Shown: positions 17,600 to 26,873 of the stretch, piece by piece
Layout of the letters: the number at the start of each line of letters is the position of its first letter
Position numbering within the stretch: position 1 is the stretch's first letter
The notes under the pieces: generated by a model
Seen by the model: the letters and a program-made list of their open reading frames with translations, nothing else
Told to the model about the DNA's origin: nothing
Databases searched by the model: none
Position numbers and translations under genes: made by a program
Source: an uncultured Bacteroidia bacterium
Lineage (GTDB): Bacteria > Bacteroidota > Bacteroidia > Bacteroidales > Prolixibacteraceae
DNA length: 64,000 bases
Reading direction: 5' to 3'
Assembly: GCA_903897145.1 (NCBI GenBank)
Contig: CAIUAN010000040.1
Span: 62,001 to 126,000 of the forward strand

Positions 17600-18895
17600 A
17601 TGACTGGATTCTCCAAAACAAAATATCATCTTCAATCGCTTTGTTGTGGCACAGCTTTGGAGGATCAGTATTGGGAACTTTATTGTCCAAATACTGCCGA
17701 TCGTGGTTTGTTAAGAGCGATGTATGATAGCAAGCAATTGGTTGTCGATAAGTCGCTTCCTGGTCTATATCAGTTTTCTAGTTGGCTTCCAATTTGTAAA
17801 ATGCTAAATGGCTCCGCAGCACCAGTCACCTACAAAAGCACTGGTTTGGCGAAAGAGCTTGGGTTAAAAAATCTCTATATTACTTTTAACGGCTATTGGC
17901 CTGACAAAGGGGCCTTCATGTCAACGGGCACTTTTAAGGAATGCGAAGCTTATACGGTTTGTGCTCGGATTAATAAAAATCCGGATGGTGTGATGGTTGT
18001 AGCTTCTGCTGGAAATACCGCACGAGCCTTTGCAAAGGTCTGCTCTGAAAATAAAATACCTGTCTTGATTGTCGTTCCCGAAGATAATCTTGATAATTTG
18101 TGGTTTAATGAGGCTATAGATCCATGTGTTAAGTTAATTGCTGCTGAGTCTGGGGGTGATTATTTTGATGCCATTCATCTCTCAAATTTAGCCTGCCAGA
18201 CACCTGGTTTCTATCCTGAAGGAGGATCGAAAAATGTGGCGCGCCGCGATGGCATGGGAGTGACGGTGTTGTCTGCCGTGTCAACGATTGGTAAAATACC
18301 TGATTATTATTTTCAAGCTATTGGAAGCGGTACTGGTGCCATAGCTGCCTGGGAGGCGAATATGCGGTTTCTTGAAGATGGGCGTTATGGATCAAATAAG
18401 ATGCGACTTATGCTTTCGCAGAATGCCCCTTTTGTTCCTATTAAAAATGCATGGGATATCGACTCGAGAGATCTTCTTCCCTTTGATGATGATCAGGCTA
18501 GAAAGCAAGTGGAGCTTATTTCTGCTAAGGTTTTATCGAACAGAAAGCCTACCTATTGCACAACTGGAGGGTTATACGACGCCATGAAAGATGCTGGCGG
18601 TGATATTTTTGCTGTAACCAATGACGAAGGTGCTCAGGCGGCAGAACTATTTCTTGATTTAGAAGGAAATGACCTTGAGCCTGCTGCTGCTGTGGCAGTG
18701 GCCTCTTTAATTCAAGCGGTAAAGCAAGGATTAGTTGATCCCGATTCTACCATTATGCTGAATGTAACTGGAGGTGGAATCGTTCGCTTTAAACAAGAGC
18801 ATCGTATCACTTACTTGAAGCCTCAATTGGTATTTCCTTTGAACCCCGATCCACAAATGGTTCAAGAAAAGATAAAATTGCTCTTCCAAAAATAA
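17600..18895 (+). CDS. Cysteate synthase-like PLP enzyme (threonine synthase paralogue)
   Basis: This 431-residue fold-type II PLP enzyme resembles threonine synthase but more closely the cysteate synthase branch, which makes L-cysteate from phosphoserine and sulfite. In Bacteroidota that reaction feeds sulfonolipid (capnine) synthesis; in Methanosarcinales it feeds coenzyme M. The N-terminal YHLQSLCCGTALEDQYWELYCP is a zinc-finger-like segment; STGTFKECEAY holds the likely PLP lysine, SAGNTARAFAKV binds substrate, and AIGSGTGAIAAWEA plus VTGGGIVRFKQEH complete the PLP site. Preceded by a consensus promoter, monocistronic. It could instead be a true threonine synthase, so the name is a family-level judgement. 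Confidence 0.75.
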   Translation: MTGFSKTKYHLQSLCCGTALEDQYWELYCPNTADRGLLRAMYDSKQLVVDKSLPGLYQFSSWLPICKMLNGSAAPVTYKSTGLAKELGLKNLYITFNGYWPDKGAFMSTGTFKECEAYTVCARINKNPDGVMVVASAGNTARAFAKVCSENKIPVLIVVPEDNLDNLWFNEAIDPCVKLIAAESGGDYFDAIHLSNLACQTPGFYPEGGSKNVARRDGMGVTVLSAVSTIGKIPDYYFQAIGSGTGAIAAWEANMRFLEDGRYGSNKMRLMLSQNAPFVPIKNAWDIDSRDLLPFDDDQARKQVELISAKVLSNRKPTYCTTGGLYDAMKDAGGDIFAVTNDEGAQAAELFLDLEGNDLEPAAAVAVASLIQAVKQGLVDPDSTIMLNVTGGGIVRFKQEHRITYLKPQLVFPLNPDPQMVQEKIKLLFQK

Positions 18896-18952
18896 GGGCA
18901 GATAACCTAAGTTAACCACCCTCTTTTTATTCCCAATTCTTATTAATATTTA

Positions 18953-19675
18953 TTAATAAAGCTCTTGCTTGACTTTATGTAGTTCATTTTTGATCCGCTC
19001 CATCGGCCTGTAGACATAGGTCAGACCATATTCTGAAGACTTTTCTCTCTTAACCTCTTCTGGTAGGCTGGAGAATGATTCTTCAACTTCATTCCAGATG
19101 TCTAAGATAATCTCGTCTGCTTCGGCCCTTAACTCTGCAACTTTGACAGTCCATCGAGCCGTATTGCTTTGTAGTGTTTTTTGAAAATGATAGGCATCAA
19201 CAAATTGATCAAATTTTACTTTTACAATGGCCACAGAAGGGTTATACAATGGATTTCCACCATGACTTACCCTCTTATGCTCTCCCTCGATAATCTTCTT
19301 ACCCCATTCTAAGACTTCAGAATCCATGATTAATGAAGGTGATTTTTTTTCATTAAAGCCATAAAATTCTCGCACAGTAGCTTTCATGTCGCCACGTTGG
19401 ATCGCAAAATTTAAGACTTGTATAAAATGTGAAAGGTAAATGCGTGCTTTTTTTACAGATTCAAGATAGACGGTACTGCTTTTCTCTTGCTGTGTTCTAG
19501 CGAGCTTATGATGTATTAGGGTCGTTTCAAAATTTGTATAAAAACTCCTCAGTCTAATTAAGGACTGTTCCGAAAATGCAAGCTCATCGGTATTCCGTTT
19601 TTGGCCTTGCATAATGGCTGTTTGAAGGGCTCTTAATCTGGCCTGATCTGTATTTGGGAGTCTTCTGTATGGCAT
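18953..19675 (-). CDS. Conserved hypothetical protein
   Basis: I do not recognise this 240-residue protein. It has no signal peptide or membrane segment and is strongly charged, mostly helical in appearance, with a basic Arg-rich N-terminus (MPYRRLPNTDQARLRAL) and a Lys/Glu-rich C-terminal helix. Around residues 120-150 it has EWGKKIIEGEHKR followed by GGNPLYNPSVAIVKVKF, which looks like a conserved core. It lies alone between the cysteate synthase-like gene and the sdh terminator. Similar proteins seem to occur in other Bacteroidota, but no function is known to me. Confidence 0.7.
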   Translation of the reverse strand: MPYRRLPNTDQARLRALQTAIMQGQKRNTDELAFSEQSLIRLRSFYTNFETTLIHHKLARTQQEKSSTVYLESVKKARIYLSHFIQVLNFAIQRGDMKATVREFYGFNEKKSPSLIMDSEVLEWGKKIIEGEHKRVSHGGNPLYNPSVAIVKVKFDQFVDAYHFQKTLQSNTARWTVKVAELRAEADEIILDIWNEVEESFSSLPEEVKREKSSEYGLTYVYRPMERIKNELHKVKQELY

Positions 19676-19783
19676 TCTCTAAAATTTTATTTTTCTTCGT
19701 CCTACTATTGCGAATTTAGACTATTTCTTGCAATTCCTATCCTTCGCAATATATTAAATTCTAGAGTTATCAACTAAAAATAG

Positions 19784-19830
19784 TTCATAACACAAAAGCA
19801 CGATGATAGATCGTGCTTTTGTGTTATGAA
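19784..19830 (-). terminator. Very long hairpin terminator after sdhB
   Basis: A perfect 21-bp inverted repeat (arms 19784-19804 and 19810-19830) with a 5-base loop (GATAG) lies 28 bases beyond the sdhB stop. The stem includes the AAAAGCACGAT/ATCGTGCTTTT core. It is clearly the end of the sdhCAB transcript and is unusually long for an intrinsic terminator. Confidence 0.8.
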
Positions 19831-19858
19831 TTGGTTGATAATAAATTTTATTTGCCAT

Positions 19859-20608
19859 CTATGCTTTTAGGTATTCTCGGTTTAGGCGAGCAATATGCGT
19901 AATCGAAATACTTTTGGGGCAGGCTAGCTCGCAGGCACCTGTATTGCTGCAAGCACCAAATCCAAGCTCATCCATTTTTGCATACATCGATTTAGCTCTT
20001 GTCTTGGCCTCTACCTGACCTTGAGGAAGCTTCGCAAAATGCGAAACTTTAGCCGCTAGAAATAACATAGCAGAGGAATTCTTGCAAGTTGCTGCGCAGG
20101 CTCCACAGCCAATGCAAGTTGCAGCATCCATGGCCTCTTCTGCATCCAGTTGAGAGATTAGTATCGTGTTCCCATCAGGTGCTCCTCCTGTATTAACAGA
20201 TATGAAGCCACCTGCTTGTTGAATCTTTTCAAAGGCTGATCGATCGACCATCACATCTTTAATCACGGGGAAAGCTCCCACGCGCCAAGGCTCAACGGTG
20301 ATGGTCTGTCCTTCATGGAACTTACGCATATGGAGTTGACAAGTGGTAACTTGTGAGTCAGGACCATGTGCATGACCATTGATATAAAGTGAGCAGCTCC
20401 CACAGATTCCTTCTCTACAATCGTGATCAAAGGCGACTGGATCTTTGCCTTCTCGAATCAATTGGTCGTTTAAAATATCCATCATCTCCAGAAAGGAGTT
20501 TCCTTGAGAGATATTTTCAATCGTATATGTTTCAAACTTCCCTTTTGATTTTGGGTTGTTTTGCCTCCACACTTTTACATGTATTTTAGAGAGAATTTTA
20601 TCAGCCAT
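19859..20608 (-). CDS. sdhB: Succinate dehydrogenase/fumarate reductase iron-sulfur subunit
   Basis: This subunit carries the three iron-sulfur clusters that pass electrons from SdhA to the membrane subunit. The 2Fe-2S ligands are in CREGICGSC with the later Cys in VTTCQLHM; the 4Fe-4S set starts [11 protein letters not shown], and the 3Fe-4S/4Fe-4S Cys are in [18 protein letters not shown]. At 249 residues it is normal for the Bacteroidota/epsilonproteobacterial type-B enzyme. It follows sdhA by 36 bases and ends before a strong terminator. Confidence 0.95.
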   Translation of the reverse strand: MADKILSKIHVKVWRQNNPKSKGKFETYTIENISQGNSFLEMMDILNDQLIREGKDPVAFDHDCREGICGSCSLYINGHAHGPDSQVTTCQLHMRKFHEGQTITVEPWRVGAFPVIKDVMVDRSAFEKIQQAGGFISVNTGGAPDGNTILISQLDAEEAMDAATCIGCGACAATCKNSSAMLFLAAKVSHFAKLPQGQVEAKTRAKSMYAKMDELGFGACSNTGACELACPKSISITHIARLNREYLKA

Positions 20609-20644
20609 ATTCGCGTATTTTTTGATACTATGTAAGAGACCTAA

Positions 20645-22585
20645 TTATTTATAACTTCTTTGAGTGAGATGAATCGTTTCAAAGTGAAGCTCATCTTTAT
20701 GCAGTGTAGGTTCCTGATCCACCCCGTTGAACTCCCATGCTGCTGCGTAAGCAAAGTTTTCATCGTCACGTTTTGCCTCACCTTCCTCGGTGGAGGATTC
20801 TTCTCTAAAATGTCCACCGCATGATTCTTCGCGGCTTAATGCATCTCTTGCTAGAAGCTCTCCTAACTCGATAAAGTCGGCTACTCTGCTTGCTTTCTCA
20901 AGTTCTGGATTTACATTTTTTAATTCTCCAGGGACCAATAGATCGGTGTAAAACTCAGCACGCAAAGCTTGAATCTCTTTGATTGCTAAATTTAAACCTT
21001 CTGCATTTCTAGTCATTCCCACTTGATCCCACATGATCAGACCTAGTTTTTTATGAAAATAATCGGCAGGAGTCTTACCCTTGATATTGAATAATTGCTC
21101 TAGACGAGCTTTAACTCCTTTTTCAGCAACTTCAAATTCTTCACTATTTGTATCAATCTTTGGCACCATAATCTCACCTGCAAGGTAGTCTCCAATGGTA
21201 TATGGTAATACAAAGTAACCATCTGCTAGTCCTTGCATCAGCGCAGATGCCCCAAGTCTGTTAGCCCCATGATCAGAGAAGTTGGCCTCTCCAATCGCGT
21301 AAAGACCAGGAATAGTCGTCATAAGGTTGTAATCGACCCAAGTGCCTCCCATGGTATAGTGAATCGCTGGGTAGATCTGCATAGGCTCTTTATAAGGATC
21401 AACATCGGTAATCTTTTCATACATCTGGAATAAATTACCGTATCTTTTCTCAATCGTTTCTTGACCTAAACGCTCAATGGCATATTTAAAATCAAGGTAA
21501 ACAGCTTTACCTTCGGAATTAACGCCAAATCCTGCATCACAAACCTCTTTGGAGGCACGTGAAGCCACGTCACGAGGCACAAGGTTCCCGTAAGAAGGGT
21601 ATCTTCTTTCTAAATAAAAATCACGATCTTCATCTGAAATATCATTTGGCCCAATCAATCCAGCTCTTAACTTTTCAGCATCTTCTAATTTTTTTGGCGC
21701 CCAGACTCTTCCGTCATTTCGAAGTGATTCAGACATCAAGGTTAATTTGGATTGCTGTGATCCATGAACAGGAATACAAGTCGGATGAATCTGAACATAA
21801 CAGGGATTTGCGAAGAAAGCCCCTTTTTTATAGCATACCCATGAGGCAGAGGCATTAGAACCCATTGCATTGGTTGATAGGAAGAATACATTGCTGTAAC
21901 CTCCTGATGCGATCACCACGGCATGTGCTCCAAACCGTTTGAGTTCGCCAGTGACCAAATCGCGAGCAATAATTCCGCGTGCCTTGCCATCGATTTTCAC
22001 TAAATCAATCATCTCATGACGGGGATACATCTTCACTCCTCCAGCTGCAATCTGCCTATTTAAGGCTGAATAAGCACCTAAGAGTAGCTGCTGTCCGGTC
22101 TGTCCACGCGCATAAAATGTGCGACTAACCAAAACCCCACCAAAAGATCTGTTCGAAAGCAATCCTCCATATTCGCGGGCAAATGGAACTCCTTGCGCAA
22201 CACACTGATCAATGATGTTTGGGGAAACTTCCGCAAGTCGGTGCACATTGGCTTCGCGAGAACGGTAATCACCACCTTTTATCGTATCATAAAACAGTCG
22301 ATAGACCGAATCATTGTCATTCTGATAATTTTTTGCTGCATTAATACCCCCTTGAGCCGCAATAGAATGAGCTCTTCGCGGACTTTCTTGGTAGCAAAAT
22401 GATTTGACATTGTACCCAAGCTCAGACAATGAAGCCGCAGCTGATGCTCCTGCAAGTCCGGTTCCAATAACAATTACCTCCAGTTTGCGTTTATTCGCAG
22501 GACTCACCACTTTAATGGCCGCTTTATGGTTAGACCACTTTTCTGCTATCGCCCCTTCAGGTACCTTTGAATTTAAGATGCTCAT
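20645..22585 (-). CDS. sdhA: Succinate dehydrogenase/fumarate reductase flavoprotein
   Basis: This is the catalytic FAD subunit of complex II (646 residues). The dinucleotide-binding motif is [15 protein letters not shown] (about residues 35-49). The covalent FAD-binding histidine region reads [15 protein letters not shown]. The active-site area includes [22 protein letters not shown], and [12 protein letters not shown] and [17 protein letters not shown] follow. The length and sequence style match the type-B enzymes of Bacteroidota that pair with a one-protein cytochrome b. It is the middle gene of sdhCAB. Confidence 0.95.
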   Translation of the reverse strand: MSILNSKVPEGAIAEKWSNHKAAIKVVSPANKRKLEVIVIGTGLAGASAAASLSELGYNVKSFCYQESPRRAHSIAAQGGINAAKNYQNDNDSVYRLFYDTIKGGDYRSREANVHRLAEVSPNIIDQCVAQGVPFAREYGGLLSNRSFGGVLVSRTFYARGQTGQQLLLGAYSALNRQIAAGGVKMYPRHEMIDLVKIDGKARGIIARDLVTGELKRFGAHAVVIASGGYSNVFFLSTNAMGSNASASWVCYKKGAFFANPCYVQIHPTCIPVHGSQQSKLTLMSESLRNDGRVWAPKKLEDAEKLRAGLIGPNDISDEDRDFYLERRYPSYGNLVPRDVASRASKEVCDAGFGVNSEGKAVYLDFKYAIERLGQETIEKRYGNLFQMYEKITDVDPYKEPMQIYPAIHYTMGGTWVDYNLMTTIPGLYAIGEANFSDHGANRLGASALMQGLADGYFVLPYTIGDYLAGEIMVPKIDTNSEEFEVAEKGVKARLEQLFNIKGKTPADYFHKKLGLIMWDQVGMTRNAEGLNLAIKEIQALRAEFYTDLLVPGELKNVNPELEKASRVADFIELGELLARDALSREESCGGHFREESSTEEGEAKRDDENFAYAAAWEFNGVDQEPTLHKDELHFETIHLTQRSYK

Positions 22586-22608
22586 AACGATGGATCTTTT
22601 TATTTCAA

Positions 22609-23292
22609 TTAAAATTTAAGAAGAAAGTAAATTGGAATCGCAGCAAAGCCAATGGCGAAGATGATTCCAATAATATTGGCTAAGCATTTTAAACGCTTCA
22701 TCCAATTGATATTGTTTAACCCGATGGTTTGAAAGGCACTCCAGAAACCATGTGAGATATGTAAGCCAACTAACAAACCAGCAATCACATAGATAAGATC
22801 GTAAATTGGATAATTGATAAAAAGATTCGAAACTAAGTTATAGGTATTGAGCATCTCAACATTAGATCCAGCAGGATAATCGAGCAGCGGATCACCAGTG
22901 ATCTTAAGCTTAACCCAGAAATTAAAGATGTGAAGCACTAAAAAAGCGAGGATCATGGATCCAAGAATAAACATGTTCTTAGATGGTGCCCACCAAGAAA
23001 GAAGTTGATCACCAGATTCGTATTTTTGAGGTCTGGCTTTCATATTATTGTAAGTCAATACCGCTGCCCAGATAATATGTATGATGAAACCTAGTGCAAG
23101 TAGAGGTTCCATAATCCGTATCATTGGATTGGTCTCCATAAAATGGGCCGCTTGATTAAACAGATTCCCTGAATCATCAAAAATTAGAAAGAGATTTAGT
23201 GTTAGATGAAGCGAAAGAAACAAGATTAGAAATAGCCCTGTTACGCTCATAAATACTTTCCGGCCAATAGAGGCACTCAGAAAACTGCTCAT
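22609..23292 (-). CDS. sdhC: Succinate dehydrogenase cytochrome b subunit (type B)
   Basis: This 227-residue inner-membrane protein is the single di-haem cytochrome b of type-B complex II, which binds menaquinone. Five hydrophobic segments are visible with histidines placed for haem ligation ([35 protein letters not shown] and [16 protein letters not shown]). It is the promoter-proximal gene; its start is at 23292, followed after 23 bases by sdhA. Inverted repeats lie in its leader. Confidence 0.92.
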   Translation of the reverse strand: MSSFLSASIGRKVFMSVTGLFLILFLSLHLTLNLFLIFDDSGNLFNQAAHFMETNPMIRIMEPLLALGFIIHIIWAAVLTYNNMKARPQKYESGDQLLSWWAPSKNMFILGSMILAFLVLHIFNFWVKLKITGDPLLDYPAGSNVEMLNTYNLVSNLFINYPIYDLIYVIAGLLVGLHISHGFWSAFQTIGLNNINWMKRLKCLANIIGIIFAIGFAAIPIYFLLKF

Positions 23293-23362
23293 AAGTGATT
23301 GATTTTAATATTGATATGTTGAGACGATGATATTCAAGGTAAAAAATTCTTTTGCTGTTAAA

Positions 23363-23443
23363 CCCTACTAAAATAAATAGGACCTAAGTCCTACTAAATT
23401 CAGAAGTTAAACGCCTTGCAAAAATAGTTTTTTAAAACTATTT
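23363..23443 (-). promoter_or_regulatory. Repeat-rich leader/operator region of sdhCAB
   Basis: The region upstream of sdhC has a TATTTTTG -7-like box on the minus strand (23419-23426), a perfect 10-bp inverted repeat (23422-23431/23434-23443), a 6-bp inverted repeat TAGGAC/GTCCTA (23378-23393), and two direct copies of CCTACTAAA near 23364 and 23391. The arrangement looks like a regulator-binding region, but no regulator can be named and no matching -33 box is clear. Confidence 0.35.
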
Positions 23444-23518
23444 AGAGAAAAATTCGGTTAAAATTATTCGTCAAATTAAGCTCAAATGCGAATCTTAATT
23501 TGCCTAATGGGATTCCAT

Positions 23519-24319
23519 TTAGTTTTCGACTTCTAGAAACTCGTTTAGCCCTTCAAAAACCTTGTTCTCTTCTTCGAAAAATCCTAAATGTCCAGATTCT
23601 TTTAGCCATAGAATTTTTGCTTTTGGAATTGTCAAGGCATCTTTAAGCTGATCTACTGAGTCGTATACCATATCCTGTTCTCCTATCATTATGAAGATTG
23701 GGAAAGGTGATGTTTGCAGAAAATTGAGGTAGTTAGATCGAGTATTCATGGCGATAATAGATTGCAAAGCCCCAAGCTGACTCACCTGACTTGCCGATTG
23801 ATGAAGTGCATGAACGACATTCGGAAATCGATCGCTGTTCTCGGGTGCAAAATTTGAAGAAATGGTCGCTTGAAGCAAGAGCTCTTTTTTACCTTTCTCA
23901 ATAAGCATAGCCTCTCTGTTTCGAAGTTTGATGCTCGGCTCATCTGCCTGCTGGACTGGGGAGTGCATTAGTATTAATTTTTCAATCAGATCAGGAAATT
24001 TTGCTGCAAATGCCATGGCTGCATATCCGCCCATCGAATGCCCAAGAACGATTATTTTTTGGTGTATATTTAGTTTGAGGATAAGCTCATGCAGAATAGG
24101 GGAGAATGTATCGAAATGATAATTGGTGGGCGGCATACTTGATAATCCATGGCCTGGCAGGTCGATTCGAATAATCCGATGCGTTACTTTTAGAAAGCTT
24201 GCAAGGCTATCAAATAGTCTCTGATTGCCCCAATAACTATGAAGCATTAGAATTGGCGTTCCGGTCCCTTCTGATTTAACAAATAGGGTGAATTCGTTTA
24301 TTTCAATTCGTTCTTCCAT
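23519..24319 (-). CDS. Alpha/beta hydrolase
   Basis: This is an alpha/beta-hydrolase-fold protein of about 267 residues without a signal peptide. The oxyanion strand is LMLHSYWGNQRLF, the nucleophile elbow is LGHSMGGYAAMAFA (Ser in GHSMG), the acid is probably the Asp of IGEQDMVYDS, and the catalytic His is in ESGHLGFFEEE. The frame is open further upstream to 24400, but the ATG at 24319 begins the sequence with MEERIEINEF, right at the first fold strand, and is preferred. Likely an esterase or C-C/lactone hydrolase; the substrate is unknown. Confidence 0.85.
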   Translation of the reverse strand: MEERIEINEFTLFVKSEGTGTPILMLHSYWGNQRLFDSLASFLKVTHRIIRIDLPGHGLSSMPPTNYHFDTFSPILHELILKLNIHQKIIVLGHSMGGYAAMAFAAKFPDLIEKLILMHSPVQQADEPSIKLRNREAMLIEKGKKELLLQATISSNFAPENSDRFPNVVHALHQSASQVSQLGALQSIIAMNTRSNYLNFLQTSPFPIFIMIGEQDMVYDSVDQLKDALTIPKAKILWLKESGHLGFFEEENKVFEGLNEFLEVEN

Positions 24320-24450
24320 GATGAAGTAATCGTAGCGTTGGACGGCTAAAAGTAATGCTGTTTTTAATTTATGCAAAATAATCCCATGGGGAGAAACCAT
24401 TTGCTATGTTTTCTGTTTCTTTGTAAAGTGAAATTTTAGAATCAGCATTC

Positions 24451-26835
24451 ATGAAAAAATATCTTGTTAGCACGCTTATTGTTCTTACTCTAGTTTCGTT
24501 TTCTGCCTTTGGACAAGGGCTACTGAAAGGTCGGGTATTTAATTTAAAGAATAATGAAGCGATCCCTTTTGCTACGGTCGGTATCTCAGAAACCACCAAA
24601 GGGACCACAACCGATGAGCAGGGAAATTTTATAATTGACAATTTAGATCCTGGCTTTTACAAGTTAAAGATCTCTGCTGTAGGTTATAAAACGTATATCT
24701 CTGAATCGTTTAGAATCACCAAAGCTACTGGTGCCACTATATCGGCTCCCTTGGAGGAAGACAATGTAAAACTTGATGAGGTTGTTATTCGACCCTCTTA
24801 TTTTCGGAAAAAGGAGGAGAGTCCGGTCTCACTTCGCACCATTGGTATCGAAGAGATAGAGAAGAGCCCTGGAAGCAACCGCGATATATCAAAGGTTATA
24901 CAGTCATTCCCCGGCGTGGCCTCATCGTCTGCTTTTCGTAATGATATTATTGTTCGCGGAGGAGGCCCAAGCGAAAACAAGTTCTACCTCGATGGTGTTG
25001 AGATACCTAATGTGAATCACTTTGCCACTCAAGGTGCTTCTGGCGGTCCAGTAGGAATTATAAATGTTGACTTCCTTCGGGAGGTAAACTTTTATTCTGG
25101 GGCATTCCCTGCCTCTCGCGGAAATGCTATGAGCTCCGTCTTGGAGTTTAACCAGCGTGAGGCGAATGAGAAACTCAAGTTTAGAGGAACTCTTGGAGCC
25201 TCCGATCTTGCCCTGGCCTTTGAAGGTCCTCTAGCCAAAAACAGCACGTTTATGGTTTCTGTCCGTCGATCGTATTTGCAATTCTTATTTCAAGCGATTG
25301 GATTGCCATTTCTTCCAACTTACAATGATTTTCAGTTTAAAATAAAGACGAAGTTAAACGCTAAAACAGAGCTTTCATTTATTGGTTTAGGAGCTTTAGA
25401 TCAATCGAAACTAAATCTTAAGGCCAACAAAACGGAACAGCAACGCTATATTCTGGGTTATTTGCCAGAGAACGATCAGTGGAACTATACCCTTGGAGCA
25501 GTGTTGAAACATTTTACCGATAAGGGCAACGACACCTATGTTTTAAGTCAGAACAAGTTAAATAACTCGGCCACAAAATATCAAGACAATATTGTGCAGC
25601 CTTCGATGTTGAATTTAGATTACAGCTCCTATGAATTAGAAACTAAGTTTCGGTATGAACATACCTACCGCTCCTCGTCAGATTACAAAATTAATTATGG
25701 ACTTGATCTGCAGCATGCCTCCTATTACAATCACACCTATCGAAAATCGTTTGATTTAAATATGCCTTATTCGATTTCGTATCAGTCAAATTTAGCATTT
25801 GATAAATATGCGGCATTTGGTCAGGTTAGCCATGCGTATCTCAATCGTTTGCTTAATCTATCTCTGGGCTTGCGTGCTGATGGAGCGAACTATTCAAGCG
25901 CGATGTCAAATCCATTTAAAAATATATCCCCTCGCCTATCTGGCAGTCTGCGTTTAACCCCAGGAACGTCGCTTAACTTCAATGTTGGTCAGTTTGCTCA
26001 GCTTCCTTCTTATACGACTTTAGGTTATCGCGATGTTAGAGGATCACTTGTAAACCAAGTAAATGGCTTGGCTTATATTCATGTCAATCATTATGTAGCA
26101 GGAGTTGAATTTAGGCCATCAGATAATTCGCAAGTCACTGTTGAAGGATTTTATAAGCGCTATTCGAAATATCCATTCTCCGTGAAGGATTCAGTCTCTT
26201 TGGCGAGTAAGGGCGCCGACTACGGGGTCTATGGCGATGAGGCAGTTACCAACAATAGCCAGGGAAGGGCTTATGGGTTTGAAGTGCTAGGTCGACTTAA
26301 ACGATACAAACAGTTAAATGCGATTGTGACCTATACCTTTGTAAGAAGTGAGTTCACCGATAAAAATGGAGAATTTCTCCCTTCATCGTGGGATAATCGA
26401 CATTTATTGACCATTACAGCCACCCGTAACCTAAAGAAAAACTGGGATCTTGGTTTTAAATGGCGCTATCTAGGAGGAGCACCCTATACTCCTTGGGATT
26501 TAAACCGTTCGGCGATTAAAAAAGCTTGGGATGCTCAAGGTGCGGGCTATTTAGACTATAGTCGATTTAATAAGTCTAGATTAAATGCCTTTCACCAGCT
26601 CGACATAAGAGTTGATAAGTCTTGGTATTATAATAAGTGGTCTTTAATGCTTTATTTTGATATCCAGAATGCCTATAATTTCAAATCCGATCAGCCTGAT
26701 TATTTGATAAGGGTAGAAGATGCAAGTGGTAATCCTATGACAGACCCAAATAATTCATCAAAATATCTTCTAAAGACGATCAAAAGTAATGGAGGAACCG
26801 TATTGCCAACAATTGGCGTCATGATAGAATTTTAA
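24451..26835 (+). CDS. TonB-dependent receptor with carboxypeptidase-regulatory-like domain
   Basis: This 794-residue outer-membrane receptor has a Sec leader (1-21, ending SAFGQ), a CarboxypepD_reg-like beta domain (about residues 25-110, with LKGRVFNLKNNEAIPFATV and TDEQGNFIIDNL), a plug (SPVSLRTIGIEEIEKSPGSNRD followed by DIIVRGGGPSENKFYLDGVE) and a C-terminal barrel ending VMIEF. It is smaller than SusC and lacks a SusD partner. It lies 38 bases before the GH29 fucosidase gene, so the pair may handle fucosylated compounds, but that is inferred only from proximity. Confidence 0.9.
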   Translation: MKKYLVSTLIVLTLVSFSAFGQGLLKGRVFNLKNNEAIPFATVGISETTKGTTTDEQGNFIIDNLDPGFYKLKISAVGYKTYISESFRITKATGATISAPLEEDNVKLDEVVIRPSYFRKKEESPVSLRTIGIEEIEKSPGSNRDISKVIQSFPGVASSSAFRNDIIVRGGGPSENKFYLDGVEIPNVNHFATQGASGGPVGIINVDFLREVNFYSGAFPASRGNAMSSVLEFNQREANEKLKFRGTLGASDLALAFEGPLAKNSTFMVSVRRSYLQFLFQAIGLPFLPTYNDFQFKIKTKLNAKTELSFIGLGALDQSKLNLKANKTEQQRYILGYLPENDQWNYTLGAVLKHFTDKGNDTYVLSQNKLNNSATKYQDNIVQPSMLNLDYSSYELETKFRYEHTYRSSSDYKINYGLDLQHASYYNHTYRKSFDLNMPYSISYQSNLAFDKYAAFGQVSHAYLNRLLNLSLGLRADGANYSSAMSNPFKNISPRLSGSLRLTPGTSLNFNVGQFAQLPSYTTLGYRDVRGSLVNQVNGLAYIHVNHYVAGVEFRPSDNSQVTVEGFYKRYSKYPFSVKDSVSLASKGADYGVYGDEAVTNNSQGRAYGFEVLGRLKRYKQLNAIVTYTFVRSEFTDKNGEFLPSSWDNRHLLTITATRNLKKNWDLGFKWRYLGGAPYTPWDLNRSAIKKAWDAQGAGYLDYSRFNKSRLNAFHQLDIRVDKSWYYNKWSLMLYFDIQNAYNFKSDQPDYLIRVEDASGNPMTDPNNSSKYLLKTIKSNGGTVLPTIGVMIEF

Positions 26836-26873
26836 CACCTAACGAATAACCTAACCTATAACCTAATTAAAAA

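Noticed and set aside
17600-18895. Plain threonine synthase annotation
   Set aside because: The N-terminal CCGTALEDQYWELYCP segment and the overall sequence suit the cysteate synthase branch better; kept as an alternative in the entry.
24320-24400. N-terminal extension of the alpha/beta hydrolase
   Set aside because: The extra 27 residues look unlike any leader or fold segment; the ATG at 24319 begins right at the hydrolase fold.
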